A stretch of 64,000 nucleotides of DNA from Chelydra serpentina (taxonomy: Eukaryota; Chordata; Testudines; Chelydridae), in the NCBI GenBank assembly GCA_037349315.1, contig JBAIAC010000024.1:32351501-32415500 (forward strand), read 5' to 3'. Both the position numbers and the translations under genes were made by a program. The notes under the pieces were generated by a model. The model worked only from the letters and a program-made list of their open reading frames with translations. It had not been told where the DNA came from and made no database searches. Numbering within the stretch: position 1 is the first letter of the stretch; each line of letters opens with the position of its first letter. This document shows, piece by piece, positions 21,433 through 32,553 of the stretch.

Positions 21433-22634
21433 CTTAATGTTTGTTGGATCCTTAGATTAAAGGTGCCATATAATAAATGCAAAATATTATTCTTCCCTTT
21501 TGCTTGTCCTGAAATGCTTCTTATTGCCCCTCTCCTCAACCCATTGGTGCACCCCTGCACAGTTCTGTTTTCATGCTGCTTTATTATTAGGCATTTTGGC
21601 CTCATTCTCTACCTTTAAAAAGGTACTGGTAGCCCCTATTGAAATCAATGGGAGTTATAGGTATGCCCTGAGAGGGTGAGAGGAGGGAAGAAGGAGAGGT
21701 GACCTGGCTTTTAAAACCAATCAAATTCTTAACAGATGTCTTCTAACACTCAAGCATGGATTGATGACTGGATATTTCCAGTCTTACATTTTCTAGCTCA
21801 GTGAATCTCGGTGTAGAAGACACCAGAAATTTGGTCTTGCATAGGAACTGTGATGGACAGAATAGAAAATAAAATCTCTGTCAAGGAAGTGAGGTTTTCT
21901 CCAAAAGTTTCTGAGACTAATGTTATTTTTAGTATCACTGTTCAGCAGAACTGACATTAATTGTACCTGGAGGTGATGGCTTAGCTGTATTTACTTAGAA
22001 CATGCAGTTAAAATATCTATCTGAAAGGTCAGTTCTGCATGGGATAATTTATGTGTGTATGGAAAATGATAAGAACCTGCCTTTCATAAGAGGGTGTTTT
22101 CTTTTGAAGCATATACATAAAATATTTTCCTATGTTTCCTTTCAAAATATATGCAGTCTTTGCAATTGTCATGCACACAATATCTCACCTGCTCTTGATG
22201 AGTAATGATAATGTTAAAACAAATATTTTATTTACCTGTAAAAAAGCCAACCAATTGCTTACCTTGGATGAGTGGGTAGTAGAATTTTGCAAGACTGCCT
22301 GAACCAAAACTAATCCGCCTCCTTGTTGTGGCTGGGAGGGATACTGAATGGCTCAGGGGGCTGGCAATAGGATATAGAGTGACTGCCTCCTCTACGATAT
22401 TGACTTGAATTCAACCCAAATCAACAGAGCCTGAAAGTTACCCTCTGCATGCACAGTGGCTCATATTTAATGATTTGGTGATCTCAGTCCACTTCCCATT
22501 GAATAAGTGTTCAGTCAACAATAACTAGCCCACAGCTGGTACTGACTTCACAGCAGTGAAATTATGGTTTATGACACTGATTCAGGAAAAGCACAAGCTT
22601 AAATCCATCCTTGTTCAGGACAGCACAGGCTTAA
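21433..22634. other. Unannotated noncoding stretch
   Basis: About 1.2 kb of AT-rich sequence without recognisable gene or repeat. Confidence 0.5.
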
Positions 22635-22937
22635 TTTTGAGCAGTGATTAATTTGTAATAAAAGAGGGGCTGGAGCTCAGCTCTGGCAAGCGCTAGCACA
22701 AATTAAGCACTGGCTGGGTGGCTGGGAGAGTGGCGGCTGCTGGCCAGGCACCCAGCTCTGAAGGCAGCGCAGAAGTAAGGGTGGCATGGTACGGTGTATT
22801 GCCACCCTTACTTCTGTGCTGCTGCTGGAGGTGGTGCTGTCCTCAGAACTGGGCAGCCAGAGAATGCTGGCCAAGAAACCAGAGGTTCTGGGGCTATGAA
22901 GTGCCAAGCCCCGGCACAAATTAAGCACTGCTTTTGA
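22635..22937. mobile_element. 291 bp hairpin-bearing DNA element with 6 bp flanking repeat
   Basis: The element runs 22641-22931. Its ends are GCAGTGATTAATTTGTAAT and the complement of ACAAATTAAGCACTGC. A 6 bp direct repeat TTTTGA flanks it at 22635-22640 and 22932-22937. A perfect 17 bp inverted repeat (cagaagtaagggtggca at 22770-22786, complement at 22800-22816) forms a central hairpin. A shorter relative lies at 34219-34378. The superfamily is undetermined. Confidence 0.75.
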
Positions 22938-23365
22938 GACAAGAAGTCCTATAGGAAGCCAATTGGACACAGTGTATGCTTAAAGTTAAACTTGTTCTTA
23001 AGTGCTGCTCTGAATCAGAATGCTTTCCTGCATCAGGGCCTGAATGGACCAGACACTGAATTATCCATTCTTTCCTATACCTTATCCCTGCAAATTAGGA
23101 ACACACTGGTGGGTCAGAATGTGGGAGCTTGTACTGCCACTACCTGTGATGTAACAGTTCCATGGCACAGGAGGGAATTCAGAGTCCAAGGTCACCAATC
23201 TGGTATGTTTCACAGGCATTATTATTTCCCATTATTTCCTCTTTACCTCATCCCTGAGTCTCTTCTTCCCTTTATTCCCTGAAGTCAGCTAGCTGGACAG
23301 TTTGTGACTCATGACACAATTTCCCGAAACTTTTTTTTAACTTCTTAAAATATATAAATAAATGC

Positions 23366-23366
<1 letters not shown>
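22938..23366. other. Unannotated noncoding stretch
   Basis: No gene or repeat recognised. Confidence 0.5.

Positions 23367-23408
<42 letters not shown>
23367..23408. repeat. (TG)21 microsatellite
   Basis: Twenty-one uninterrupted TG units, the longest microsatellite in the window and likely length-variable. Confidence 0.95.
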
Positions 23409-23411
<3 letters not shown>

Positions 23412-24608
23412 GCAGACATTGCAATAGCACCACAGCATTTTCAATGGAGTTGAAATTAACATATGGACCTGTCAGCATTCTTCACTCAGCAAAACTCCCA
23501 AATGACTTCAATGAGAGTTTTGTGAGGAGTGCTGAGTGGGGACCATCATTCATTTACTTCTTTGGTTTCTCCATTAGACTCATAGATATCAGCACAATGA
23601 ATAGTATTTGTTAAATCCTGTTGCAGGTCCAGCAAGTGATACTCTTGCAAGTTGATATTTCTGTAATTGGGGGTGGGCAGGGGAAGGAAAATCCTAAATT
23701 CTACCTCCTTCAGAGATCTATCTAATATGTATCTAGAATCTGCAGGAAATTCTCAATCACATTGTAACAATGTTACTTGTGACTATGCTTTTCAAAATAA
23801 GATTATTTCAAGAGGTTTTTTTGGAGGTTCAAGTTCCTTTCATATTTTGCTACTTAGAATCACTAGCTATGATATTGTAATGAATTGACCTGTGTGTGTA
23901 TAGTAAGGTCTTGCAGTAGTGAGACCATAGTAAGGTTGTATCAGAATTTTCTGTTTTATGGGACCATAATGCAGGTGTCTCACCTGTTTTTTTTTGTAAC
24001 CCTATTTTGTAAACATGCCATAGATAATTTGAACCAAATTTCAGCCACTAATTAATATGAATATGGAATGATCGCCAATGTGTATCTTTTGTATGGATAT
24101 TTAGGAATTTTGGGAAAACTAGAATAGTCTATGTATAGAAAAGCCTATTTTTTCCACACACCACACCTTTTCTGCCCCCTGCTGCTGCCTAATATTGTGA
24201 CATCAGAGATACTCAGCCACTCTCATTACTGCCCTCCAGTTCATATGCATACCTGGGAAGAGTCGCTGTTGCTCTGGCTGTCATGGCAGTGGTTGTCTTT
24301 GATAACTGATTTACCTCAGACGGCTATGACATGACTACAAAGAAGGGTCACAGGAGGAACTGCAATGAAACAGACTGGATTTAGATAAGATCCTGCTGTG
24401 CTCCTTTCTTCTTTGTTTCTGTTGTGGTAAATTACACTGCTTATTTTTAAAGAGTAGATGGTTTGATTATTACTTTCCTCAAAAAGGGTTTATTGACAAT
24501 AAGATAGAAGGGTTCCTTTTTATGCACATTGATTATATGCTTCTTACAAATGGGGAGCTATGGGTGTTTACCTTTTTTTAAATGGGAAATTATAATTGAG
24601 GTGTTTAA
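23409..24608. other. Unannotated noncoding stretch
   Basis: A fragment near 23480-23530 (aaatgacttcaatgagagtt) resembles the short palindromic family. Nothing else recognised. Confidence 0.45.
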
Positions 24609-24837
24609 TCCAGTTTAATTAAGCGACAAAGGGTCCTGTGGCACCTTATAGACTAATAGAGGTATTGGAGCATAAGCTTTTGTGGGTGAATACCCACTGC
24701 ATCCGATGAAGTGGGTATTCACCCACGAAAGCTTATGCTCCAATACCTCTGTTAGTCTATAAGGTGCCACAGGACCCTTTGTCACTTCTACAGATCCAGA
24801 CTAACACGGCTACCCCTCTGATACTCCAGTTTAATTA
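24609..24837 (+). mobile_element. Fold-back retroelement fragment with 13 bp TSD
   Basis: The element spans 24622-24824. A perfect 13 bp duplication TCCAGTTTAATTA lies at 24609-24621 and 24825-24837. Inside, 24625-24698 is the reverse complement of 24710-24783 at 72 of 74 positions, separated by an 11-base loop. Downstream of the hairpin is a unique tail, agatccagactaacacggct, ending near 'ctctgatac'. The right arm plus the loop carries a hammerhead-like core. I recognise the tail as a common turtle retroelement 3' end (Penelope or SINE type), but the exact family is not settled. Confidence 0.75.
24703..24740 (+). ncRNA. Hammerhead-ribozyme-like core
   Basis: CCGATGA at 24703-24709 is followed by A and a 6 bp stem II (GTGGGT at 24711-24716, loop ATTC, ACCCAC at 24721-24726). 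GAAA follows at 24727-24730, then GCTTATGC with a possible 2 bp stem III and TC. This is the order of the hammerhead core CUGANGA / stem II / GAAA. The second base of the core is C instead of the required U, and I see no good stem I, so activity is doubtful. Confidence 0.5.
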
Positions 24838-24994
24838 GTTTCACTATATTGGTCAGCATGGCACTGAATGGTGAAATATGGAATGTTGCAAAGATAACAA
24901 TGAGAATAAAATATACACCGAAAAGAATGTTAGTTAAGGTTGCTCTCATCAGTAAACTAAACCATAAAAAGTTAGGAAATACAAAGGGAACGAT

Positions 24995-25490
24995 TACAAG
25001 GTTGTATAGTTAAGCACTCTCAAATTAGGAAATGACAGAATGAACATTAGCCATGGAACCTTAATTTGGCCCCTTTATACATATGCATTATGATACTGTC
25101 TTTAACTACACACAGAAATTACTAGCTGTGAAAAGTTTGTTTTAAGTAACTTGCCCAGGATCACAGGAACTTGGTGGCTTAGTCAAAGTCGCCAGGATGG
25201 CATTCAACTGCTGTAATCACGAGACCGTCCTTTTTCTGCCTGCAATTCACTACAAATCTTCCAACTACCACAATAAATGAGGCCGAGGTCCTGCAGACAA
25301 GACTCCTTTGTTAAGCAACCCTGATTCATCCACAGAACAGATCTGTCCTGTGAGCTGAATGAACCAAGGATCCTGTGCTTGTATATACATATAAAAATAA
25401 TGTAATTAAAGACTGTATCATAATGCAAACTCATGAGGTTGCATGGGGAACATTCATTCGGCCATTTCCTAACTTGAGTGCTTGATGCCA
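24995..25490. mobile_element. Long-inverted-repeat element (about 0.5 kb)
   Basis: The left part (agcactctcaaattaggaaa at 25013, then gcattatgatactgtcttta) reappears inverted on the right: the complement of 25390-25487 reads atcaagcactcaagttagga, then gcattatgatacagtcttta. The arms are about 100 bp. Between them is a MIR-like block (agtaacttgcccaggatcac near 25147). The left boundary is approximate. The terminal motif recurs at four other sites in this window. Confidence 0.6.
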
Positions 25491-27029
25491 CAGCCTTTTA
25501 ATCCTTTTTATTCATTAATGTTTATTTCCTAGATTTTTTATAGTTTATTTAACCTTAACTAAGGTTAAACAAAGATTTTTTTTGTGTGTGAAATAACACA
25601 CGTACTTCATTGCCCTCTACTGTGGCTATTGTAAGTAGCATATTAATAACTGTGAAGTCCTAGATCACCACAGATTTGAGCAAGGGTTGTTGGAAGGTCT
25701 AAGTTCAATTCATTTTTACAGTTTCTTGAATTCTTAGGAGCATGTTCTTTCCTTGGTTCCTTTTTGCAGCTCCCTCTATTATCAATAGATTTGGGCCTTA
25801 AGTAAATACTTTTAATTTGCTTACTGACTACTTCAGATCAAAATACCAAGAGTTGGCAACAGATAAGAGGTCCAGCCAGGATTTGTTTGTGGTTTTAGTT
25901 ATAATAATGAATAAATAGGCAGGCTGAAGTGCTTTGTATTGCTTTTTAAAAGAGCATTAGAACCTCATGATAAAAAATACAAGAGACCACTTTTAGCAAA
26001 TAGGTGCTCTAAGATAAGAGCTTAATGATACTGAAAAAAATTCTCTCCTGTTTTTTCCCCTTCTTTCCTCTTTTAGTTGGTTCTCTTGCAGTTTTCTTGA
26101 CATAGAGCAAGCTGCCTATGTCTCTCGTGCTGCCCATATGACTGAATGCTATTCAAGAATTCTTTTTGTCCCTTGTCCCCAAGATCATGTGGATGCACTT
26201 GAAAGATTTGGTAAATGGGGTAAGGCCTTTTCTTCATCTGAAATTGGAGAAGTTTAAATGCTACTACCATCCTCTCATGCTCCTTTTAATTTTTATTAGC
26301 TCTTAACTCTTCTTTGGACTGTATTATAGTGAATAATCCATTCATGCCTATGAGGCTTATTCTGGGTTGGCAATGGTGTTTAGTAGCATATCTTGGTGAG
26401 GCAGGCAGGGCCTGGTTTCTCATCTGAAATCAGATCGTGGATGCTGCCGCTTTGTGGATGCTGACTTTGTGTTCTTCAGCAAAAGCTTGAACTTCTTATC
26501 TCCTGCTACATAGGCTGTTGGTGCAGTGGGTAAAGGTATTGTCAGAAGAATGGATGGTATATGCTGGACTCTAGTGCCATTCCTGCTGGTTCTCCTGCTT
26601 GAATGGTGTTTCCACATGCCCATTAGAAATGGGATTTTGGGGACTGGGGTTCTAGTTATCTTGATGGTGTTGCGATTCCACTCTGCCATATTCCCAGCGT
26701 GTGGCAAAGCTGCTCAGTCCCTTTGGCTAGAGTATTGGCATGATGACATAAGAGTGTGCCTGAGTAGTGCTGTGGCGTATGCAGGCACAGAAGCATTCTT
26801 ATTTCTGCACCTCGCCAGGCCACTCCACTCTCTCTGTCCAATTCAATGTCCCTTTCCTGTGTGGCAGCTGTGGCACGCACTTACAGTGTTGAGATTGTGC
26901 ACCCTTCTTTTCTCCCTTTTGCTGTGTTCTTACTAATTCCTTCTAATGACTTACTGAATTTCAGTGGGGTGGGGGAAGAGTGAATATAGTGACCAAAGTA
27001 TTGTTTAATTTTAAAAGTAGGAACAAAGC
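25491..27029. other. Unannotated stretch with two moderate open frames
   Basis: About 1.5 kb without recognised repeat ends. 26526-26936 is open on the plus strand for 136 codons, and 26420-26707 on the minus strand for 95. Neither shows a domain. The minus-strand reading continues with several stops toward 26070 and could be a decayed retrocopy of an mRNA, but I cannot name a source. Confidence 0.35.
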
Positions 27030-27211
27030 ATTTAGAGCAACAGTGTCCAATAGAAATTCAATGCTAGCCACACTGCTAGCCATGCTTGTGGTTCTGAATT
27101 TTTCTTCTTCTTCTTCTTCTTATAAAAAAGCCACATGCGTCAGCCACAATTCAATAGCCTATTAGCCACATGTGGCTAGTAGCGAACGTATTGGACACCG
27201 CTGATTTTGAT
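27030..27211. mobile_element. 166 bp hAT (Charlie-like) MITE
   Basis: The element runs 27038-27203. Its ends are CAACAGTGTCCAATA and the complement of TATTGGACACCGCTG. The flanking 8-mers ATTTAGAG and ATTTTGAT agree at 6 of 8 positions, fitting an aged hAT duplication. It contains a (TTC) run at 27102-27121. Confidence 0.7.
27102..27121. repeat. (TTC)6 microsatellite
   Basis: Short trinucleotide run inside the hAT MITE. Confidence 0.9.
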
Positions 27212-27820
27212 CAAAGGATTTTAATCATCTATCCTATCTATAAGATACTGTCCCTGATAGTGTAGGCAGGCCCGATTTCTTCAGACACCTCAACAGGTGT
27301 CTGTGTCAGTCTAAATAGTTCCATAGTTGCTGCCTCCTTATAAAGAATCCCATTTTATCCAGCCAGACTCTCTGATCTTCTGGTTGTTATGTCAGATTGT
27401 AGGATTGTGGGTTTTTTGGCAATCTAGTAAAATGGTCTTAACCAGTTCCCAATTATCACTCGCATTTTTATTTAAATTCTTTCTTTCCTCCAGGTGAATT
27501 GGTTACATCTACTACTGGTTTGGACTTCATTCTGTTTACACATAACCAAATGTAATCAAGAGCACAGATTTCAGATTAGTCTTCAAACTCTGAACTCTTT
27601 GGGGTTCTACTATCACTGTATATATATAGTTGGCTTGGTACCTGCTTTCAGGTGTAATTAGGCTATGTTTATGCTGGGGGTTGCTTGTTTGTTTTAATGT
27701 CCTTTTACTAGTTGGTGTGTGTGTTCCTTGTTCTAATTCTTCTTGTCTTCAATTCACAAGCTAAATTTATCAATCGGGTTTGTCATGGTACTGCTGGATA
27801 AAATCTGGAATGTGGGCATG
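27212..27820. other. Unannotated noncoding stretch
   Basis: No gene or repeat recognised. Confidence 0.5.
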
Positions 27821-28775
27821 TAACAGGATACTGGCCCTTTAATGGGGCTATAGGCCATCATGGGACCATATTCCTGGGTCAGCACTGAATAAGAGTTCTG
27901 GGACATATAGTTCCCTGAGAGACTGTGGGAACTATATGCTGGAGCGCAAAGCATGCTGGGAAAGAGGCTAAGGAAATAAGAGTTTATTGTTTTTCAGAGA
28001 GAGGGAGAGCTTACAGTGGTTCTTCCTCTGACAGAGAATGAGAGAGTGAGTGTGCAAGTGAATGCATGCCTTGAAAAGAGCCAGGCTATGCTAGGGATCC
28101 CAGGTACACCCTGGGAATGAATATGCATTGGGTCTCTGCTTAATCTGCTGAAGGAAAAGATGCAAAGAGGGTAGGAGCTATTGGTGTCTCTGTAAATAAG
28201 AACCTCAGGTGAAGGAATGTGACAACAGCAGATACCTGCAGAGAACAGCCAGCAGGTGCTGTTGGATGGAGCTGGGAGGCCTGGAAATGGGAGAAGAAAG
28301 TGACTCTGCCAATTGAAGCAGAGCTTGCAGAACACCCGGGGTAGGATTTGGTGTCCTTTGAGGTCTGAGAATTGTGGCTTCCAGAAGAGTGAAGGAGGGA
28401 ATCAATCCCCTTTACAGTCAATTGGGAGACCAGGACAGAGAGCCTGGAAGCTGAGCAGTTGAGAAGTTAACTGAGGATTGTCTAATTTGAACCCTGCCTC
28501 AAAGAGAAGAATTTTGGGGAGCCCAGCTACTAAGGAGTGAGAGTCATGCTGATTCTAGGGGCATGACTATGCCTCGGAAAGGCTTGGTTAAAGCTCTTGA
28601 TTTGTGCTGCTTGTTGGATTTCCTTCCACCCTGGTAGACATGGAATTCTCCTGATTTAGCTGGAGGGCTAAATTAAATCACCCAAACCTTCTGCCAGCTG
28701 ATGGAGACTGTAAACCTAGTGGGAAATTGAGGTAGCCAGCACCAACTCTGGAGAGGTAAAAGATCCATGACAATG
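27821..28775 (+). mobile_element. Possible LTR or other retroelement segment
   Basis: Begins near tgtaacaggatactggccct. It contains imperfect inverted 'gggacatatagttccc' and 'gggaactatatgctgg' motifs that I associate with LTR U3 regions, and it is less AT-rich than its flanks. I could not define the 3' end, a polyadenylation signal or a target duplication, so this may be unique sequence. Confidence 0.25.
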
Positions 28776-30573
28776 AACTTCTGAACTAGAAGAGGGTTCT
28801 ATACGCCATTTGAGAAAGAAAAGTTGAACCATGGAAATCTTGCAAAAAGTGCTGTGGCTGCAAAAAACATGTGAACTGAATTGGAGAAACTTGCAATAAA
28901 TGTTGTGAAAAGCTTTCACCAAGCACTACCAGAAGATTTTGCAACCTATATTGCTGTTTACAAGCTATAAAAGCAATATAAATAAATATTTGAATACCGG
29001 AGCCAGATCTTGCGGTGTTCACTTAGTCAAAAAAATTGTAGTTAAAATATATGCCTTGTGGAAAAACAAACAGGGTCCAGTCTTACAAAGAGATGTACCT
29101 GTCCAGGCCCTTATGCCAGCTGAGATCAATGAGACTGTACTGACAGAACCCTTTGCAGTATCAGGACTGTAGCTGGCTGATCATTACATATTTTCCATTG
29201 CAATCGGTTTCAGCAGTCAAACTATGAGCACTTTTAACTAGTGTCTCTAAAAGTCGCTTCACCATGTCAGGAGACTGAGTTTGTCATATTCTGTAAGCTT
29301 GGGGAGGAGGCAGTTGTGGGTCTTCACTTTGACGCAGGCTCAGGTGTAGAAGTACTCTTGTTGGCAAAAAAACTATTGACAGACTGGTAGAGTCACAGCC
29401 CAAGTTAAGAGAAGTTCTAGTGTACCAACACATGAAGCTGGGTTTGGGAAACACTTAGACCAGTTAAAGGTCATCACCTTTTTCTTGCCCAGTTCCTTTG
29501 ATAAACATGTTATAATTTAGGTTTGCCAATAAATGGTCATGGACGTCTTGACACAGTGGTGACCGGCATCTGCACAAGTCAAAAGAGGGAGGAAGTTTGG
29601 ATACAATAGAAAAGCAGTTTTTAACCTTTTAAAATTATGCATTCCACTGACAATCTGTGAAAACTATCTAGGAGTCATCTCAATGGGATTATTATTCATA
29701 TATAAACCCATAGGCTATCTGTAGAGTTTTATTGAAATTCAGAGCAGAATACAGATCTCTTTCCGAGCTACCCCTCTGTGTTCCAGATGTAAAGCTATTC
29801 ACCTACAATTTTTAGGAAGCATTTCACCACTGAATCATTTTTACTTCCACCTATTTGGAAAGTTAAATCAGATCCCACATCTGTTGCATATTTATGAAAA
29901 ATAAAAAGGTATGTTCTAAGCATTCTTCTTTTATTTTAGTGTGAAAGAGAAATCTAGCATTACAAAATAGGTGCTTTTTTCTTTTCAGTCCCTGTTTTTA
30001 TTGGTACATTTTTACTCTGATTACCCTTTCAGTGGAAAAGTCTTGCTTGTTAGTTGAATTAAGGCAGTAGTGAATCAAAAGGTTTGCTATCATCAAGTTG
30101 ACCTATATCAGCCAGTTGTATTACTTTAATTTATCCACATGACCTCTTGCTCTCAGATGACAGCCTTCTTGTACACTGAGCTGTTTGTAGTGGAAGGGTG
30201 CTGTGAGGGGAAGAAAAGATTGCTACTTGCCTAGAATGTGAATTGTAAAATGCTTTCCCAGAGCTGTCCATTCTTAATTTCCTGTGTTCAGTCTGTTAGA
30301 AGCATCTCTGGTGAAAAGTCAATATGATCTATGTTTCTGTTTCAAAACGAATGCCTCTTTGTCCTGTAAGGTTACGTATTCTTTCAGCCTTCTAAGTAAT
30401 TCTACCGGGAAAGAAAAGAAAATTAAATGGCATTTCTGTCCTCTTTTTGTTTACATGTTGTTTTCCCTCTTGTGGGAGCAGAAACTCTTGTTCTCTTACT
30501 CTCACTCCTTTTTTTTAAAGAACTTTTTTTAAATACATGTTTTTTTAAATAATGGTAATGATATTATACAACT
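28776..30573. other. Unannotated noncoding stretch
   Basis: About 1.8 kb, AT-rich. Nothing recognised. Confidence 0.5.
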
Positions 30574-31648
30574 AGACTATCTCTGAGCCTGTTTTCCCTT
30601 CCAGCTTGGGACTTCAGTCCCTTGCCTTGTTTGAGCCAGACACACTTACTTGTTGCAAACACAGATCCAAGTCTGAACCATGTCCCCCACAAGCTGCAGG
30701 CTTAACTGAAAACAGCTTAAGAAGTGTTCCTGTCTCCAGCACTCAGATACCCAGCTCCCAATGGGGTCCAAACCCCAAATAAATCCATTTTGCTCATAAA
30801 TTGTTCACCCTCTATAACACCTATAGAGAGATATGCACAGCTGTTTGCTCCCCACCCCCAGATATTAATACATACCCTGAGTTAATTAATAAGTAAAAAG
30901 TGATTTTATTAAATACAAAAAGTAGGATTTAAGTGGTTCCAAGTAATAAGACAGAGCAAAGTGAATTACCAAGCAAAATAAAATAAAAAACACAAGTCCA
31001 AGCCTAATACAGTAAGAAAGTGATTACAGATGAAATCTCACCCTCAGAGATGTTCTAATAAGTCTCTTTTACAGACTAGCCTCCTTCTAGTCTGGGCCCA
31101 ATCCTTTCCCTTGGTACAGTCCTTGTTCCAACTCAGGTGGTAGCTAGAGGATTTCTTATGACTGCCCCCTTCGTTCTGTTCCACCCCCTTATATATCTTT
31201 TGCACAAGGTGGGAATCCTTTGTCCCTCTTTGGGTTCCCACTGCTCCTTCTAAATGGAAAAGCACAAGGTTAAAGATGGATTCCAGATCGGGTGACATGT
31301 AAGACTTCATTACTCACTTGCCAGCATACAGGTATACAGGAGGACTTACAAGTAAACAGAGCCATCTACAGTCAGTTGTCCTAGCTGATGGGAGCCATCA
31401 AGATTCCAAACCACCATTAATGGCCCACACTTTGCATAATTACAATAGGACCTCAGAGTTATATTTCATATTTTTACTTTCAGATACAAGAGTGATACAT
31501 TTATACAAATAGGATGACCACACTCAGTAGATTATAAGCTTTGTAATGATACCTTACAAGAGACCTTTTGCATGAAACATATTCCAGTTATATTATATTC
31601 ACACTCATTAGCATATTTTCATAAAATCATATAGAGTGCAACATCACT
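30574..31648 (-). mobile_element. LTR of the 1.15 kb family, 3' end truncated
   Basis: Minus-strand LTR, collinear with the copies at 46496 and 51045. It begins at 31648 with AGTGATGTTGCAC (the family has TGTGACATTGCAC). A TATATAAG-type box lies near 31187-31198. It lacks about 60 bp of the LTR 3' terminus at 30574. A polypurine stretch immediately precedes its 5' end, so it looks like the 3' LTR of a longer element. The plus-strand frames here are not genes. Confidence 0.82.
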
Positions 31649-32553
31649 CCCTCCTCCTGAACTTACTGCTAGAGATTTGGACACTGTCCATGGCGGAGGC
31701 AGTATACCTTAAATTCCTTTTTGGGCTCCTCTCTGGGGGAGACACTCCTGTGTCCCCCAAAAAGGAAGGAGACCTTGATCCAGCTGTGGGCTCACAGCTA
31801 CCAGCTATGACAGACCCTTCACTGGTCAGCAACCCTCCCCACCCCCGCTTTTCACTCAGGTTGGGCTTGCTTCCAGCTACAGAGTCCTTGGGGTCTGTTC
31901 CCACCGCAGCAGTCACCAGGACCCCAACTTCCATCTCCTGGATACATGTCTCTGTGCCTCTTCCACTCCATTACTGACAGTTCATGCTTCTGGGTCTCAA
32001 ATTGTGCTTATCTCTGGGCCTCAGTTGCTTTGTCTTTTAAGTCCAGGGTTTGCTGGTGCGCAGCCGTTTCCCAGGCAAATTGCACATCAGTTTCCATTTG
32101 TCTTTCCTTGAGACCATCACTCGATGAGCTGGGATACCACAGAGAACCCCCTCCTGCCAGAATAGTCACCCCTCCACTCCTGTCTTGATGAGTTAGACAC
32201 TCCAGTCAGCTTCAGCACAGACACAGAGGTTGGGCCACACCCCTCTGCAGTTCATTGAAACTGAGATGCACTCAGCTCAAGGGCTTCTTAGTTAATAGAG
32301 ACTTTCCCAGCACCCAGTGTTCAGCCTTTCTGGGCAATTTGTAACCTGTGCAGTTCTAGCTTCTTCTGATCTTCACTCTTCCTTATTTTGCTTACTTTTC
32401 TGTCCCTATTTCCCTTACCTGAAATAAGCAAACAGAAAATAACAAACCAAACATTTTGTCTGTTCTCTAGCCACCACACCCAAAACTCACTTAAAATCAC
32501 TGCCAGTATCTCAAAGCAACCAGCTGTGCACAGATCCTGCTTGACTACGCCAC
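31649..32553 (-). mobile_element. Short internal region of an LTR element (no pol)
   Basis: On the minus strand this 905 bp segment starts right after an LTR terminus with GTGGCGTAGTCAAGCAGG. The TGG after one base is what a tRNA-primed binding site would show. It ends with AGGAGGAGGG next to the 30574-31648 LTR, a plausible polypurine tract. Between them is a decayed, Glu/Lys/Gln-rich reading (SKIRKSEDQKKLEL) that may be a gag remnant. There is no protease, reverse transcriptase or integrase. It could be a nonautonomous element or an internal deletion. A plus-strand frame at 31636-31977 is spurious. Confidence 0.55.

Noticed and set aside
24703..24740. Active self-cleaving ribozyme
   Set aside because: An essential core base is changed and stem I is not apparent in this copy; only the core order is supported.
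26420..26936. Possible protein-coding exon or processed pseudogene
   Set aside because: The opposing frames of 136 and 95 codons show no domain, and I could not name a parent gene. Left as unannotated.
27821..28775. Confident LTR call
   Set aside because: Only the first part looks LTR-like. The 3' end, poly(A) signal and duplication could not be found, so it is kept at low confidence.
31636..31977. 113-codon plus-strand frame and its opposite 96-codon frame
   Set aside because: They lie within the internal region of the LTR assembly. Neither resembles a retroviral or host protein, and the decayed gag-like reading is interrupted by stops.
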